Assembly: GCF_900111025.1 (NCBI RefSeq)
Contig: NZ_FOFN01000004.1
Location: forward strand, 186,001 to 250,000
DNA: 64,000 bases
Direction: 5' to 3'
Source: Hyunsoonleella jejuensis
GTDB taxonomy: Bacteria; Bacteroidota; Bacteroidia; Flavobacteriales; Flavobacteriaceae
Shown: positions 26,397-34,252 of the stretch, piece by piece
Position numbering within the stretch: the first letter of the stretch is position 1
Layout of the letters: every line of letters starts with the position of its first letter
The notes under the pieces: generated by a model
Database searches by the model: none
What the model was told of the DNA's origin: nothing
Seen by the model: the letters and a program-made list of their open reading frames with translations, nothing else
Position numbers and translations under genes: made by a program

Positions 26397-26456
26397 GGAT
26401 ATTAAGGATTTGAGGAAGTCAATTTAATCATATCCTTAAATCCTTAAAATCCTTAA
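26397..26456. repeat. ATCCTTAA repeats and hairpin after the primase-like gene
   Basis: ATCCTTAA occurs three times in a row at 26432, 26440 and 26449, and the reverse complement TTAAGGAT at 26403. GGATATTAAGGATTT (26397-26411) pairs with 26438-26452 over 14 of 15 positions. The block directly abuts the stop codon of the replication-type gene (26457). It lacks a T run in either direction, so it is not a plain terminator. It could be an iteron-like replication site or a processing hairpin. Confidence 0.5.
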
Positions 26457-28208
26457 CTATGTCTTTGCAGGATTTGAATAGTTGTTGTGTGCTTCTCTGT
26501 ATATTAAACCTGCATCAACAAATTTGGTAATATAGCCTTCTGCGGTTTTGTGTGGGATGCTTTGTTTTGTGGCTAAATCTAAATACTCTTGTCTGCTAAA
26601 TTGCTTTGGCAAACTTTCTAAAAAGCGTTCTTTTCTATTTAAGCGTTTTGTTGCTTTTTGCTCTATTGGTAAATCATTAAATACTTTACTACTGTGTTTT
26701 ACTAAAATTGAAATTATGGTTAGTGCATTTTCAAAATCTATATCCTCACATTCTTTAGTTGCGTTTACATCACCATCCTCCATAATTCGGAATGCTGTGA
26801 ATAGCATCATTATCCTAAACGCAATTAAGCCTAATCGCCTTATTGTTGCGATGTACTCTTCGGGTTGTAGGTTGATGTATTTGGTCTGTAAGGATTCAAA
26901 GAACGTATTGAATTGCTGTTGTTGGGTTGTGGTTAATCGTATTTCAATCTCTGGGTTGTTTTTTAGCGTTTTGTACAATTCTAAAAACTCACTACCTAAT
27001 TGGTTATAGTAATCATCTAAACCTAACTTATTACTATTTTGAAATACATTTTTCCAAGTTGGTTTTATATTCATATAGTAAAACATAAAGCGACTAAATA
27101 GCCCATTTTCTGCATTGGGTATTAAGGTTGCCACTTGTTTAGGTGTACCTGATAATACTGTTGACAAGCACGGTTTCTCAATATCTACATATTCTCTATC
27201 TGTTCTACGATAATAGCTTATGGTTTCGTGATGAAATGCTTTACGAAATCCATCGGAATAATTGCCATAATCACTTTTAAAGGCTTGTGCTAATGTATCG
27301 CCTTCGGTTTCAAAAATTAAACCTCTGCCTTTATTATCAGAAATTAATTGATATACGCCTGTTACACTATTGTTAGCAGGAATGAACAGCATTCGCTCTG
27401 GCGGTTTACTCGGTTTTTCCAAGTTTTCATCTTTGCCTTTATTCATATTATAAGTAGCAGTTTCTGTTTGAAATTGCTGCTTTAATACTTTGGCTTGTTC
27501 TCGTTTTAATTTATGAACAGGCTCTACCAAATTTTTAATTTGGTTAAGTCTTCCTTTACCTGCAGATGCAGGTGCGGTTACAAATAAATATAAGTTGCTG
27601 AATACTCTACGTTGGTCATAGATACCAAAGAGTTTAGGAAAACACGCACTAAATGCTGTTAATGCACCTAACAATAAAATGTCCTTTTCTTCTTGTCCAT
27701 TAGCAGGATTTACAACTTGTTGTAAAAACTGTGGCAAATTCTCATATACCGTTTCTGGTATTGTAGGCATTGATTGGTTGGCTGTATCGACAACAGTTGC
27801 AACGTTTGTTGCAACTTCGTTGTTATACTGTTGTTTAGTCGGTTTGATACCTGACTGATGTGCATAGTGATAAAAGGTAGCAATTGTAATTCCGTGTCCT
27901 TTTGCGTTTGAGCATTTATCGAATTGTGCATCACACTCTTTAGCATCGTAACCTGCATAATTTTTACTCATACGGTGGAAATAATCTCTACCTATTTCTC
28001 CATATTCTTCGGCTAAAGCAAAGCCTAAATCTCGCCAAGTGGCATAACTTCCTGTTATGTCTGTACCTGATTGCTCGATTGCTGAAATGTAGGATTCAAT
28101 GTCGTTATCAGCAACTGCAACAACATTAGTTGTTGCGGTGTTGCTTTTTGGTTGAGGTTGCTCTTTAGGAACTTCCAACCAATCTTTTGGGTTAAATATT
28201 TTAGTCAT
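26457..28208 (-). CDS. PriCT-2/DUF3987 primase-helicase-like replication protein
   Basis: A 583-residue protein. After a short Asn/Thr/Val-rich leader, residues 36-115 (DIESYISAIEQSGTDITGSY, then TWRDLGFALAEEYGEIGRDY and FHRMSKNY) match the PriCT-2 domain of primases. From about 165 to 540 a DUF3987-type helicase-like domain follows, with LLLGALTAFSACFPKLFG, a Walker-A-like TAPASAGKGRLNQIK and FETEGDTLAQAF. A winged-helix-like tail (FSRQEYLDLATKQSIPHKTA) ends it. Such proteins replicate or stabilise integrative elements. It overlaps the VirE_N gene by 4 bp (start of one in the stop of the other), so the two are translationally coupled. Confidence 0.85.
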   Translation of the reverse strand: MTKIFNPKDWLEVPKEQPQPKSNTATTNVVAVADNDIESYISAIEQSGTDITGSYATWRDLGFALAEEYGEIGRDYFHRMSKNYAGYDAKECDAQFDKCSNAKGHGITIATFYHYAHQSGIKPTKQQYNNEVATNVATVVDTANQSMPTIPETVYENLPQFLQQVVNPANGQEEKDILLLGALTAFSACFPKLFGIYDQRRVFSNLYLFVTAPASAGKGRLNQIKNLVEPVHKLKREQAKVLKQQFQTETATYNMNKGKDENLEKPSKPPERMLFIPANNSVTGVYQLISDNKGRGLIFETEGDTLAQAFKSDYGNYSDGFRKAFHHETISYYRRTDREYVDIEKPCLSTVLSGTPKQVATLIPNAENGLFSRFMFYYMNIKPTWKNVFQNSNKLGLDDYYNQLGSEFLELYKTLKNNPEIEIRLTTTQQQQFNTFFESLQTKYINLQPEEYIATIRRLGLIAFRIMMLFTAFRIMEDGDVNATKECEDIDFENALTIISILVKHSSKVFNDLPIEQKATKRLNRKERFLESLPKQFSRQEYLDLATKQSIPHKTAEGYITKFVDAGLIYREAHNNYSNPAKT

Positions 28209-29113
28209 AATGCTTGATGTCTTTTATGTAGAAAGGCTGTTGGGTCGTATGGTAAAAAACACGCTCTGGAAACGTCTTTACCTGACTGGTCAACCTCAAT
28301 GTTATAATTGTGTTTAATGTAATTTGCAACTGCTGTGAAATATTCTGAATGTGTTACTTCTGAAATATCTATTCTAATAATCCATTTTAAACCATCACCA
28401 GATGGTGATATGAATAGCATTTCGGTTTCAAAATATTCATCATTTAAGAGCTGTGTTCTTAACTCTTGTAGATTCTCTAAATGGTCAAAATCAATGGTTA
28501 ATAAATTAGAATGCTTTATCAAGTTGTTATCGCTTCGTTTTTCAAATGTTCCTGAAAGTGTTACGTAATCAAAGCGATTCGCTTTGAATTTACGTGCTTC
28601 TTTTACATTGGTAATTGCTCTTAATTCTTCAGTAATGCTTTTGTATTTATCACTTGTGATTAATGCAAACACTTGATGCAATCGCAAGGTTTCCGAGGGA
28701 AACACATTGCGAACAGGCGCTTTAAAAAAGCTACAGTTGGCATACCAGGTATCGTCTGGTTCATTCAACCATTCCAATTCGTCTTTTTCCTTGACTTCTA
28801 AATTTAGATGTAACTCTTGATTTATCTTCCGGTACAAATCTTCTTCATCGGTTATTCTAAAATGGTATTGTGCAAAATCAAATACATCACCTTTAAAGGC
28901 TTCTAATTCTGTATCTCGATGTGTTGCTATTACACCATCAATATGAATCCGTAAGGTTTCTTTACCACCATTAAATGGATTGCGAGTTATCCCACAGTCC
29001 CTTCCTTTTACAGAAAGGACTGTTTGATTAGGATAATACTGTCTCAACACATAGGCATAGATTTTTAAACCATAATGTGTTTTGTCTAAAATTGCTTCTC
29101 TACTTATTTCCAT
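28205..29113 (-). CDS. VirE_N/BT4734-like DNA-processing protein
   Basis: The ATG at 29111-29113 (MEISREAILDKTHYGLKIYA) is preferred to a TTG-like start 57 bp upstream that would overlap the preceding HTH gene more deeply. The 302-residue product has an N-terminal part with a zinc-finger-primase-like sequence (DCGITRNPFNGGKETLRIHID). It continues with the VirE_N/BT4734 domain (NLLTIDFDHLENLQELR-like, then MLFISPSGDGLKWIIRIDI and QSGKDVSRACFLPYDP), which resembles the small primase catalytic core. With the downstream PriCT-2/DUF3987 protein it probably forms a primase-helicase pair for the island. It overlaps that gene by 4 bp and the HTH gene by 14 bp. Confidence 0.82.
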   Translation of the reverse strand: MEISREAILDKTHYGLKIYAYVLRQYYPNQTVLSVKGRDCGITRNPFNGGKETLRIHIDGVIATHRDTELEAFKGDVFDFAQYHFRITDEEDLYRKINQELHLNLEVKEKDELEWLNEPDDTWYANCSFFKAPVRNVFPSETLRLHQVFALITSDKYKSITEELRAITNVKEARKFKANRFDYVTLSGTFEKRSDNNLIKHSNLLTIDFDHLENLQELRTQLLNDEYFETEMLFISPSGDGLKWIIRIDISEVTHSEYFTAVANYIKHNYNIEVDQSGKDVSRACFLPYDPTAFLHKRHQAL

Positions 29114-29396
29114 CTCGCTTGAAATTATGGTTGTAGTAGTTGTCTTGAAGCAACTGCTCAATGTCAGCAACTCTATAGTAAAATTTACCTTTTACTTTGC
29201 TGTAAGGCAAACTGCCATTGGTTCTTAAAGTTTGTAGTGTTCGCTTACTTATATGTAAGGTCTGTAATACATCTTGATTGTCTATCCACGTATCTTTTAA
29301 TACTTCTGCTCTCGATTGTCGTAACAATTCGATACGTGCTTTAATGTCCTTTATTTCTTGCGAGAGCGTTAAGAGTAAATCGATTATTTCAGTCAT
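29100..29396 (-). CDS. Helix-turn-helix protein, excisionase-like
   Basis: A 98-residue protein. The first 30 residues form a helix (EIIDLLLTLSQEIKDIKARI). A MerR-like HTH_17 domain follows (DNQDVLQTLHISKRTLQTLR, then NGSLPYSKVKGKFYYRVADI), the pattern of Bacteroidota excisionases and mobilisation accessory proteins. It overlaps the next gene by 14 bp and the preceding HTH gene by 4 bp. It is one of a pair of similar HTH proteins in tandem, which suggests recombination directionality or transcriptional control of the replication genes. Confidence 0.8.
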   Translation of the reverse strand: MTEIIDLLLTLSQEIKDIKARIELLRQSRAEVLKDTWIDNQDVLQTLHISKRTLQTLRTNGSLPYSKVKGKFYYRVADIEQLLQDNYYNHNFKRDGNK

Positions 29397-29695
29397 AACT
29401 TCACCGCTCCTTTCTTAATTAGGTAATCGGCAGCTTGCTGTTCGATTTCGTCTCTTGAGTCCATACGGTTACGCAGTAACCAATGGTCTAACTCTTCTCG
29501 TTGGAAATAAATCTTTTTACCATTCGGTTTATAATGTGGAATGGTTCCCGTACTTGTAAGTTTATACAAGTGAGATTGTGATAATTCTAAATACTTGCAA
29601 GTTTCATTAAAGTTTAATACTTGCTTTTGCATTGTTTGTTGCTCTAATAAGAGTTTTTCAATGCGGTCTAACTTTTCGATGATATTTGTGTCCAT
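29393..29695 (-). CDS. Helix-turn-helix protein, HTH_17 type
   Basis: A 100-residue protein with a short N-terminal coiled helix (IIEKLDRIEKLLLEQQTMQK). An HTH_17 domain follows (NFNETCKYLELSQSHLYKLT and STGTIPHYKPNGKKIYFQRE) and an acidic helix. It is related in layout to the protein at 29100 but more like the common excisionase-family proteins of Bacteroides transposons. The 4-bp overlap with the downstream HTH gene places both in the replication operon. It may act as a DNA-bending factor or repressor. Confidence 0.82.
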   Translation of the reverse strand: MDTNIIEKLDRIEKLLLEQQTMQKQVLNFNETCKYLELSQSHLYKLTSTGTIPHYKPNGKKIYFQREELDHWLLRNRMDSRDEIEQQAADYLIKKGAVKL

Positions 29696-29851
29696 CGTTT
29701 ATTTTGTTTTAAATAAATGAGGACATCTGGCCAAATGTCATTCTTGGTTTTCAAGAACAGGACAAAGGTTGAAAATTGGCTTCCCGATTTTAGTAAGAGT
29801 GTAAAACAAGGGTAAGACAACAGTAAGATTTCTTACTATTCTTACTGTTTT

Positions 29852-30799
29852 TTATTGCAGTTGTTGGATGATTTTATCTATTTCTTCCTTTTCTTTAGGA
29901 TTATGAACTTTGTTTTTGTGAAGATTATTCGCCTTTAGTGGTGTATCTGTTTTAGTAACAAATTTTTCAGAACGTTCTATTGATGTAGGATTAAAACCAT
30001 TAAAAAATGGCTTTAGTTTCGTTACAAGATAACTAAATTGTGTGGTCTCGCATTGAAGATAAATTTGCGATTCTGTATTGGTAAAATCTTTTGCTAATAA
30101 GAGTTCGTGCAACTGTTCAACAGTTGTACGGTTATCTAACAAATCTATTTTTAGATTTATTTGTTTGAGCACAGTTAGCAAAGTTGAAGTGTCGTTGCTT
30201 TTATATCCAAAAGAGGTCTTTGGTTTTGCTTTAGATATTGATGTTTTTTTGGTAGCAACTTTTTTAGTAGTGCTCTTTTCTATTAGGCTAATATCAAAAG
30301 TTTCATCATTAAAGTATTTTTCTCCAATTTCAGCAATTGAGAATTTTGTGTTTACGGAAAACTGACCGTATTGCTCTTGTAGTTCAGCATACAACCTTAT
30401 TACAGATACTTTTAAGTAGTTTATGATATAATTGTCATCATTGTTGAAATCTGCTGTTATTCCTCTTTTATTGATATAAGTTGAAATGTCATTTAAGTAC
30501 TTATCAAATTTATTAAGTAGAATAGTATAGCTGTATTTATTTTCTGGTGTAGTTGCATTTTTAGGAAATTCTTTTTCAAATGATGCTACTGTATTTTCTG
30601 TTTCATTAAATATTAGCTTTTGGCAGTATTCTTTTTTAGCATTTAAAGGCTTTTTAAAGTTTACTTTAAAAACTGCGTTATTAGCTTTTGGATTCAATTT
30701 AAAATCAGACAGTAAGTATTTAAAATCTTTTTCCTGTCTATTATCCCTATGTAAGCCATTGGTTATTGAAACTAATCTTGAAAATACACTTCCTTTCAT
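29852..30799 (-). CDS. Hypothetical protein coupled to the integrase
   Basis: A 315-residue protein I do not recognise. It is rich in Lys, Asn, Phe and Thr and predicted mixed helix and strand, without signal peptide or membrane helices. Three parts can be told apart: an N-terminal 100 residues (KGSVFSRLVSITNGLHRDNR), a middle helix-rich part around NYLKVSVIRLYAELQEQYGQ, and, after a Ser/Thr/Lys linker (STTKKVATKKTSISKAKPKT), a C-terminal helical domain with LLTVLKQINLKIDLLDNRTT. Its start codon shares a base with the integrase stop codon, so it is translated together with the integrase. A role in recombination or in element maintenance is likely, but this is inferred from position only. Confidence 0.7.
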   Translation of the reverse strand: MKGSVFSRLVSITNGLHRDNRQEKDFKYLLSDFKLNPKANNAVFKVNFKKPLNAKKEYCQKLIFNETENTVASFEKEFPKNATTPENKYSYTILLNKFDKYLNDISTYINKRGITADFNNDDNYIINYLKVSVIRLYAELQEQYGQFSVNTKFSIAEIGEKYFNDETFDISLIEKSTTKKVATKKTSISKAKPKTSFGYKSNDTSTLLTVLKQINLKIDLLDNRTTVEQLHELLLAKDFTNTESQIYLQCETTQFSYLVTKLKPFFNGFNPTSIERSEKFVTKTDTPLKANNLHKNKVHNPKEKEEIDKIIQQLQ

Positions 30800-31893
30800 T
30801 ATAAATCCAGTTGAATACGGTTAGCAGCTTCTTTCTTTTTATCGTCAATTACTTTGGCATATATCTGTGTAGTGCGTAACTCTTTATGACCTAATAATTT
30901 TGATACTGTATAAATATCTGTACCCAAAGTTAATTGCAAGGTAGCGTAGGTATGACGCGCACAATGAAAGGTAATAGTTTTAGTAATACCTGCTTTCATC
31001 ATCCATTGTTGTAATTTTAAATTAGACCAGGCACTATAATGTAAGCCATCAAATACTTTATCGTCTGGATTACCTTTTTCTCCTAATAGATTTCTTGCTT
31101 GGTCTGATATTGGTAAGGTTTCGACACCTTTAGTTTTCTTTTGTCTAAATCGGATATAATATCCCATTTCTTTTGAGTGCTGGATTTCTGACCATATTAG
31201 TTTTTCAATATCTGACCAACGTAATCCGGTTAAAGCTGAAAAAATAAAAGCATTCTTTAAAATAGGCAGTTCACATTCTGTATTAACTGCCTTTTGTAAT
31301 TCATCAAGCGTTAAAAATTCTCGTTGAGGTTCACCTTGTTTAAAATACTCTACACCATTTGCAGGATTTACTTTTAATATGCCATCTTTGACCGCCTGTT
31401 TTAATGCAGCTGAAAATTTACCGTAATACGAATATTTTGAATTTTGAGACAGTTGCTTACCTGCTCTACCTATTGCATCTTTATCTAAATACTCTTTGAA
31501 ACGCTCAACAAACGATTTGTCTATATCTTGAAAACTAACATCTGTTGGACAAAACTTTTTTAAATGTTTTAGCATACTATTCCAATTACCATAATTGCCA
31601 GAGCTTGTATTTTTCTTTTCTGCTAAAGCTGTGATATAAGTAATAAAACTACCTTTTAGCTTTTCAATATCTTGAAAGCCATAAATACCATTTTGAATTT
31701 CTATTTGTCGCTGTGCACATATAGTTTCAGCCAATTGTTTGGTTTTCTTATTAACCTCTCTTTCAGTTTTGGTTTTAGGATTAGGTGTAAGGTATAAGCG
31801 TAAGTATTCTGTTTTACGTTTGCCTTTATGATAGTAATCTAAATACAGACTTATTTTGTCGTTCTTCTTGCGTTGTCTTAATGTTACTTTCAT
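30799..31893 (-). CDS. int: Tyrosine recombinase (integrase) of the island
   Basis: A 364-residue phage-type integrase. Residues 1-75 form the Arm-binding domain (MKVTLRQRKKNDKISLYLDY), 80-175 the SAM-like core-binding domain, and 190-350 the catalytic domain. All active residues are in place: R225 (TGLRWSD), K253/K255 region (RQKKTKG), H310 and R313 (FHCARHTY), H336 (LLGHKELRTT) and the nucleophile Y345 (TQIYAKV). It belongs to the Bacteroidota group that uses short core sites. It lies about 0.6 kb from the att repeat in mnmE, is followed by a coupled hypothetical gene (1-bp overlap) and preceded by an Xis-like gene 8 bp upstream. Confidence 0.95.
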   Translation of the reverse strand: MKVTLRQRKKNDKISLYLDYYHKGKRKTEYLRLYLTPNPKTKTEREVNKKTKQLAETICAQRQIEIQNGIYGFQDIEKLKGSFITYITALAEKKNTSSGNYGNWNSMLKHLKKFCPTDVSFQDIDKSFVERFKEYLDKDAIGRAGKQLSQNSKYSYYGKFSAALKQAVKDGILKVNPANGVEYFKQGEPQREFLTLDELQKAVNTECELPILKNAFIFSALTGLRWSDIEKLIWSEIQHSKEMGYYIRFRQKKTKGVETLPISDQARNLLGEKGNPDDKVFDGLHYSAWSNLKLQQWMMKAGITKTITFHCARHTYATLQLTLGTDIYTVSKLLGHKELRTTQIYAKVIDDKKKEAANRIQLDL

Positions 31894-31900
31894 AATGGAA

Positions 31901-32266
31901 TTAATTAAAAAGGTTTTCTATTTGCCATCTGGCCACAATACGCTTTCTACCAAAAGGAACTGCTTTTAAACGTCCTTGTTGAATCATTCTTTGAATGGTC
32001 CATCTACTCACGCCAATCAGTTGTGAGGCTTCTGTTACGCTTAAAAAATCTTTGTTATTTACAGCATTAGGATTGCGAACTTCAACAACTTGTTTTTGCT
32101 GTTGCATATCTTCAGTAAGAGTAGCTTGAATTTTTTCTTGACGTTTGCGTGCCTTATAAGCTCTTTTTGCACAAGTATCGCCACAGTATTTAGTAACTGT
32201 TGTACGTGCTGTAAATGCATTACCGCAATGCTTACAAGTTTTAGGAATGAATAAATTACTGCTCAT
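31901..32266 (-). CDS. Xis-like HTH protein with N-terminal zinc-ribbon
   Basis: The ATG at 32264-32266 (MSSNLFIPKTCKHCGNAFTA) gives 121 residues. Upstream codons in frame only translate the 10-bp repeats and are not believed. Residues 9-40 hold two Cys pairs (CKHCGNAF and KYCGDTCAKRAY), a zinc-ribbon as in proteins of the DUF2116 kind. A basic, Gln-rich linker follows, then an HTH_17 excisionase domain (DFLSVTEASQLIGVSRWTIQ, RMIQQGRLKAVPFGRKRIVA). It lies 8 bp upstream of the integrase and next to the attachment site, the usual place for an excisionase controlling direction of recombination. Confidence 0.82.
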   Translation of the reverse strand: MSSNLFIPKTCKHCGNAFTARTTVTKYCGDTCAKRAYKARKRQEKIQATLTEDMQQQKQVVEVRNPNAVNNKDFLSVTEASQLIGVSRWTIQRMIQQGRLKAVPFGRKRIVARWQIENLFN

Positions 32267-32270
32267 AAAT

Positions 32271-32320
32271 GGTGCGTTATGTAGCGTAATGGTGCAACGT
32301 GGTGCGTTATGGTGCATCAT
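32271..32320. repeat. Five tandem 10-bp repeats before the Xis-like gene
   Basis: Five consecutive 10-mers: GGTGCGTTAT, GTAGCGTAAT, GGTGCAACGT, GGTGCGTTAT, GGTGCATCAT. The first and fourth are identical, the others share GTGC/GTAGC and AT positions. A 10-bp period puts each unit on the same DNA face, so this looks like a binding array for the Xis-like protein or the integrase, 4 bp from the chosen start codon. Confidence 0.6.
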
Positions 32321-32334
32321 TTCGCCAATATCTT

Positions 32335-32379
32335 AGCCAACAGAAATGGGCAACAATTCTATATTTCAGGCAACAGATA
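32335..32379. repeat. Three candidate integrase arm-type sites, right end
   Basis: AGCCAACAGAAA (32335-32346), GGGCAACAATTC (32348-32359) and AGGCAACAGATA (32368-32379) are related 12-mers in one orientation. They match the left-end pair GGGCAACAAATA and GAGCAACAAATA. The distance to the core repeat is 107-151 bp here and 40-115 bp on the left. Confidence 0.45.
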
Positions 32380-32483
32380 TACAACAAATTTAAACAAAAA
32401 AGAGCAAATAAACAACAAATAAAAGAAGACAAAACACTATAAAGCCAACAATAACAAGGGATTAACAAATAAAAAAAAGTAAG

Positions 32484-33872
32484 TTACTTCCCAATACAAA
32501 AATTAGCAAAAATATTACCTAGCAAATCATCATTTGTAATCTCACCAGTAATCTCTCCAAAATGATATAATGCTTGACGAATATCAATAGCTAACAAATC
32601 TCCTGATAAATTTGTTTCCAAACCTTCCTTTACTTTTTGTATCTCTCCAAAAGCTTTCAGTAATGCATCATAATGACGAGAATTGGTGACTATAGTATCA
32701 TTATTTCGCAAAGCACCAGTATTTACAAAACTTAATAATGCTTCTTTTAAGTCGTCTACTCCTACTCCATTTTTAGCAGATATCAATTTAATACCTTTAA
32801 ATTCATCTTTAATATTTACAGTAGAGACATCATCTAACTTATCTACTTTATTAGCAATTATCAACAATGGTTTTTGTGGATACTTGTTCTTTATTTTTTC
32901 TATTTCAACTTTAAATCTAGCACTTTCCGTTTCAAAATCTGTGGCATCAAATAAGTAAATCACAACTTGAGCTTGGTCTATCTTCTCAAACGTTTTTTTA
33001 ATGCCAATACGCTCCACTACATCTTTGGTTTCTCGAATTCCTGCGGTATCTATAAACCGAAACCCAATACCACCTATTGTAATTTCATCTTCTATAGTAT
33101 CTCTTGTTGTACCGGCTATTTCTGAAACTATGGCGCGCTCTTCATTTAACAATGCATTCAGTAATGTAGATTTTCCAACATTTGGCTCGCCAACAATGGC
33201 TACAGGAATACCATGCTTAATTACATTCCCAACCGCAAACGAATCAATTAATCGTTTTAAAACAAAGTTGATACGCTCAATTAATTCCTTAAATTGTGTT
33301 CTATCTGCAAATTCTACATCTTCCTCGGCAAAATCTAGCTCTAACTCTATTAGTGATGCGAAATTTAAAAGTTCTTCGCGCAGTTTAGCAATTTCTGAAG
33401 AAAACCCACCTCGCATCTGCTGCATTGCTATTTGATGGGATGCAGCATTATCACTAGCAATTAAATCGGCAACAGCTTCCGCTTGACTTAAATCTAATTT
33501 CCCGTTTAAAAAGGCTCTTAACGTAAACTCCCCTGCATCAGCCATTCTACAGCCTTTCCGAAGAAATAATTGAATGATTTCCTGCTGGATATAATTTGAA
33601 CCATGACACGATATTTCCACCACATCTTCACCTGTATATGAATTTGGGTTTTTAAAAACCGACACTAAAACCTCATCTAAAGTGATACTATCATCTACAA
33701 GATGACCTAAATGTATGGTATGCGTTTTTTGTTTGCTTAAGAGTTTATCAGAAACTGACTTAAATTGTTTTTCTGCTATAGAAATAGCATCCTTTCCTGA
33801 TAAGCGAATTACAGCAATAGCACCTGCTCCTGAAGGGGTTGCCAAAGCTATGATGGTGTCTTGTTTTATCAT
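32484..33872 (-). CDS. mnmE: tRNA modification GTPase MnmE (TrmE)
   Basis: A 462-residue GTPase. With MnmG it installs the carboxymethylaminomethyl group on U34 of certain tRNAs. The N-terminal formyl-THF-binding domain (IIALATPSGAGAIAVIRLSG) is followed by a helical domain with the inserted G domain: GEPNVGKSTLLNALL, DTAGIRETKDVVE, NKVD. The C-terminus ends FCIGK, the family's conserved CxGK with the catalytic cysteine. Its last codons contain the 14-bp repeat used for the island insertion, and the reading frame is intact after insertion. It is on the opposite strand to the left flank genes, so it was convergent with the phosphopantetheinyl transferase before the island arrived. Confidence 0.97.
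   Translation of the reverse strand: MIKQDTIIALATPSGAGAIAVIRLSGKDAISIAEKQFKSVSDKLLSKQKTHTIHLGHLVDDSITLDEVLVSVFKNPNSYTGEDVVEISCHGSNYIQQEIIQLFLRKGCRMADAGEFTLRAFLNGKLDLSQAEAVADLIASDNAASHQIAMQQMRGGFSSEIAKLREELLNFASLIELELDFAEEDVEFADRTQFKELIERINFVLKRLIDSFAVGNVIKHGIPVAIVGEPNVGKSTLLNALLNEERAIVSEIAGTTRDTIEDEITIGGIGFRFIDTAGIRETKDVVERIGIKKTFEKIDQAQVVIYLFDATDFETESARFKVEIEKIKNKYPQKPLLIIANKVDKLDDVSTVNIKDEFKGIKLISAKNGVGVDDLKEALLSFVNTGALRNNDTIVTNSRHYDALLKAFGEIQKVKEGLETNLSGDLLAIDIRQALYHFGEITGEITNDDLLGNIFANFCIGK
32486..32499. repeat. Right attachment-site repeat inside mnmE 3' end
   Basis: ACTTCCCAATACAA is identical to 1194-1207. It spans the codons for the C-terminal F-C-I-G-K of MnmE plus the first base of the stop codon, as read on the minus strand. 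Confidence 0.88.
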
Positions 33873-33945
33873 AGAACAAAAATAGTAAAATGCATTACCA
33901 ATTTAGATACTAGGTGTTTGAAAATGATACGCTTATTTGAACAGC

Positions 33946-33992
33946 AAAAACCCTATAACAGAAGTGAATTCTTAAACACAAATAGGGTTTTT
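33946..33992 (-). terminator. Hairpin, probable terminator after the cvfB-like gene
   Basis: AAAAACCCTAT (33946-33956) and ATAGGGTTTTT (33982-33992) are perfect 11-bp complements with a 25-nt loop. The T run of the minus-strand reading is right after the stem. The long loop is unusual. It lies in the 380-bp gap between mnmE and the cvfB-like gene (33873-34252), where I see no gene. Confidence 0.45.
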
Positions 33993-34252
33993 CTAATTAT
34001 TCCAATATACAAGTATGACCTTCTCGTTTCTAATGCAACTTAAACTAAAGTTAGTAAAAACAATATGTATTTAAATTTCCTTGAGGACGTAAATATTCCT
34101 TTCCTGAAAAAAGAATATGCCTGAATTCGATATTAAAAATAATTTTCAAATCAGGTAAATAAATGTAGAAATGAAAAACTCTTTTTATGCGTCTGAAAAT
34201 ATTAGCTTTAGTAAGCTCTATATTGCATTTTTAAAACTATCTTATTTTTAGC

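Larger units (their letters stand above)
1194..32499. mobile_element. 31-kb integrative genomic island in mnmE 3' end (metal resistance + Argonaute/HEPN operon)
   Basis: A 14-bp direct repeat (ACTTCCCAATACAA) occurs at 1194-1207 and 32486-32499. The right copy lies over the last codons of mnmE (F-C-I-G-K-stop, minus strand). The left copy also reads C-I-G-K followed by TGA, as expected when an element inserts into a gene end and carries a replacement 3' end. Just inside the right end are an Xis-like gene and a tyrosine integrase. Genes inside are accessory (metals, Argonaute, HEPN, primase-like) while genes outside are housekeeping. The 3' end of trmE/mnmE is a known target of other islands, for example SGI1. 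I see no relaxase, coupling protein or Tra genes, so this is probably a non-conjugative integrative element or a remnant of one. Confidence 0.85.
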
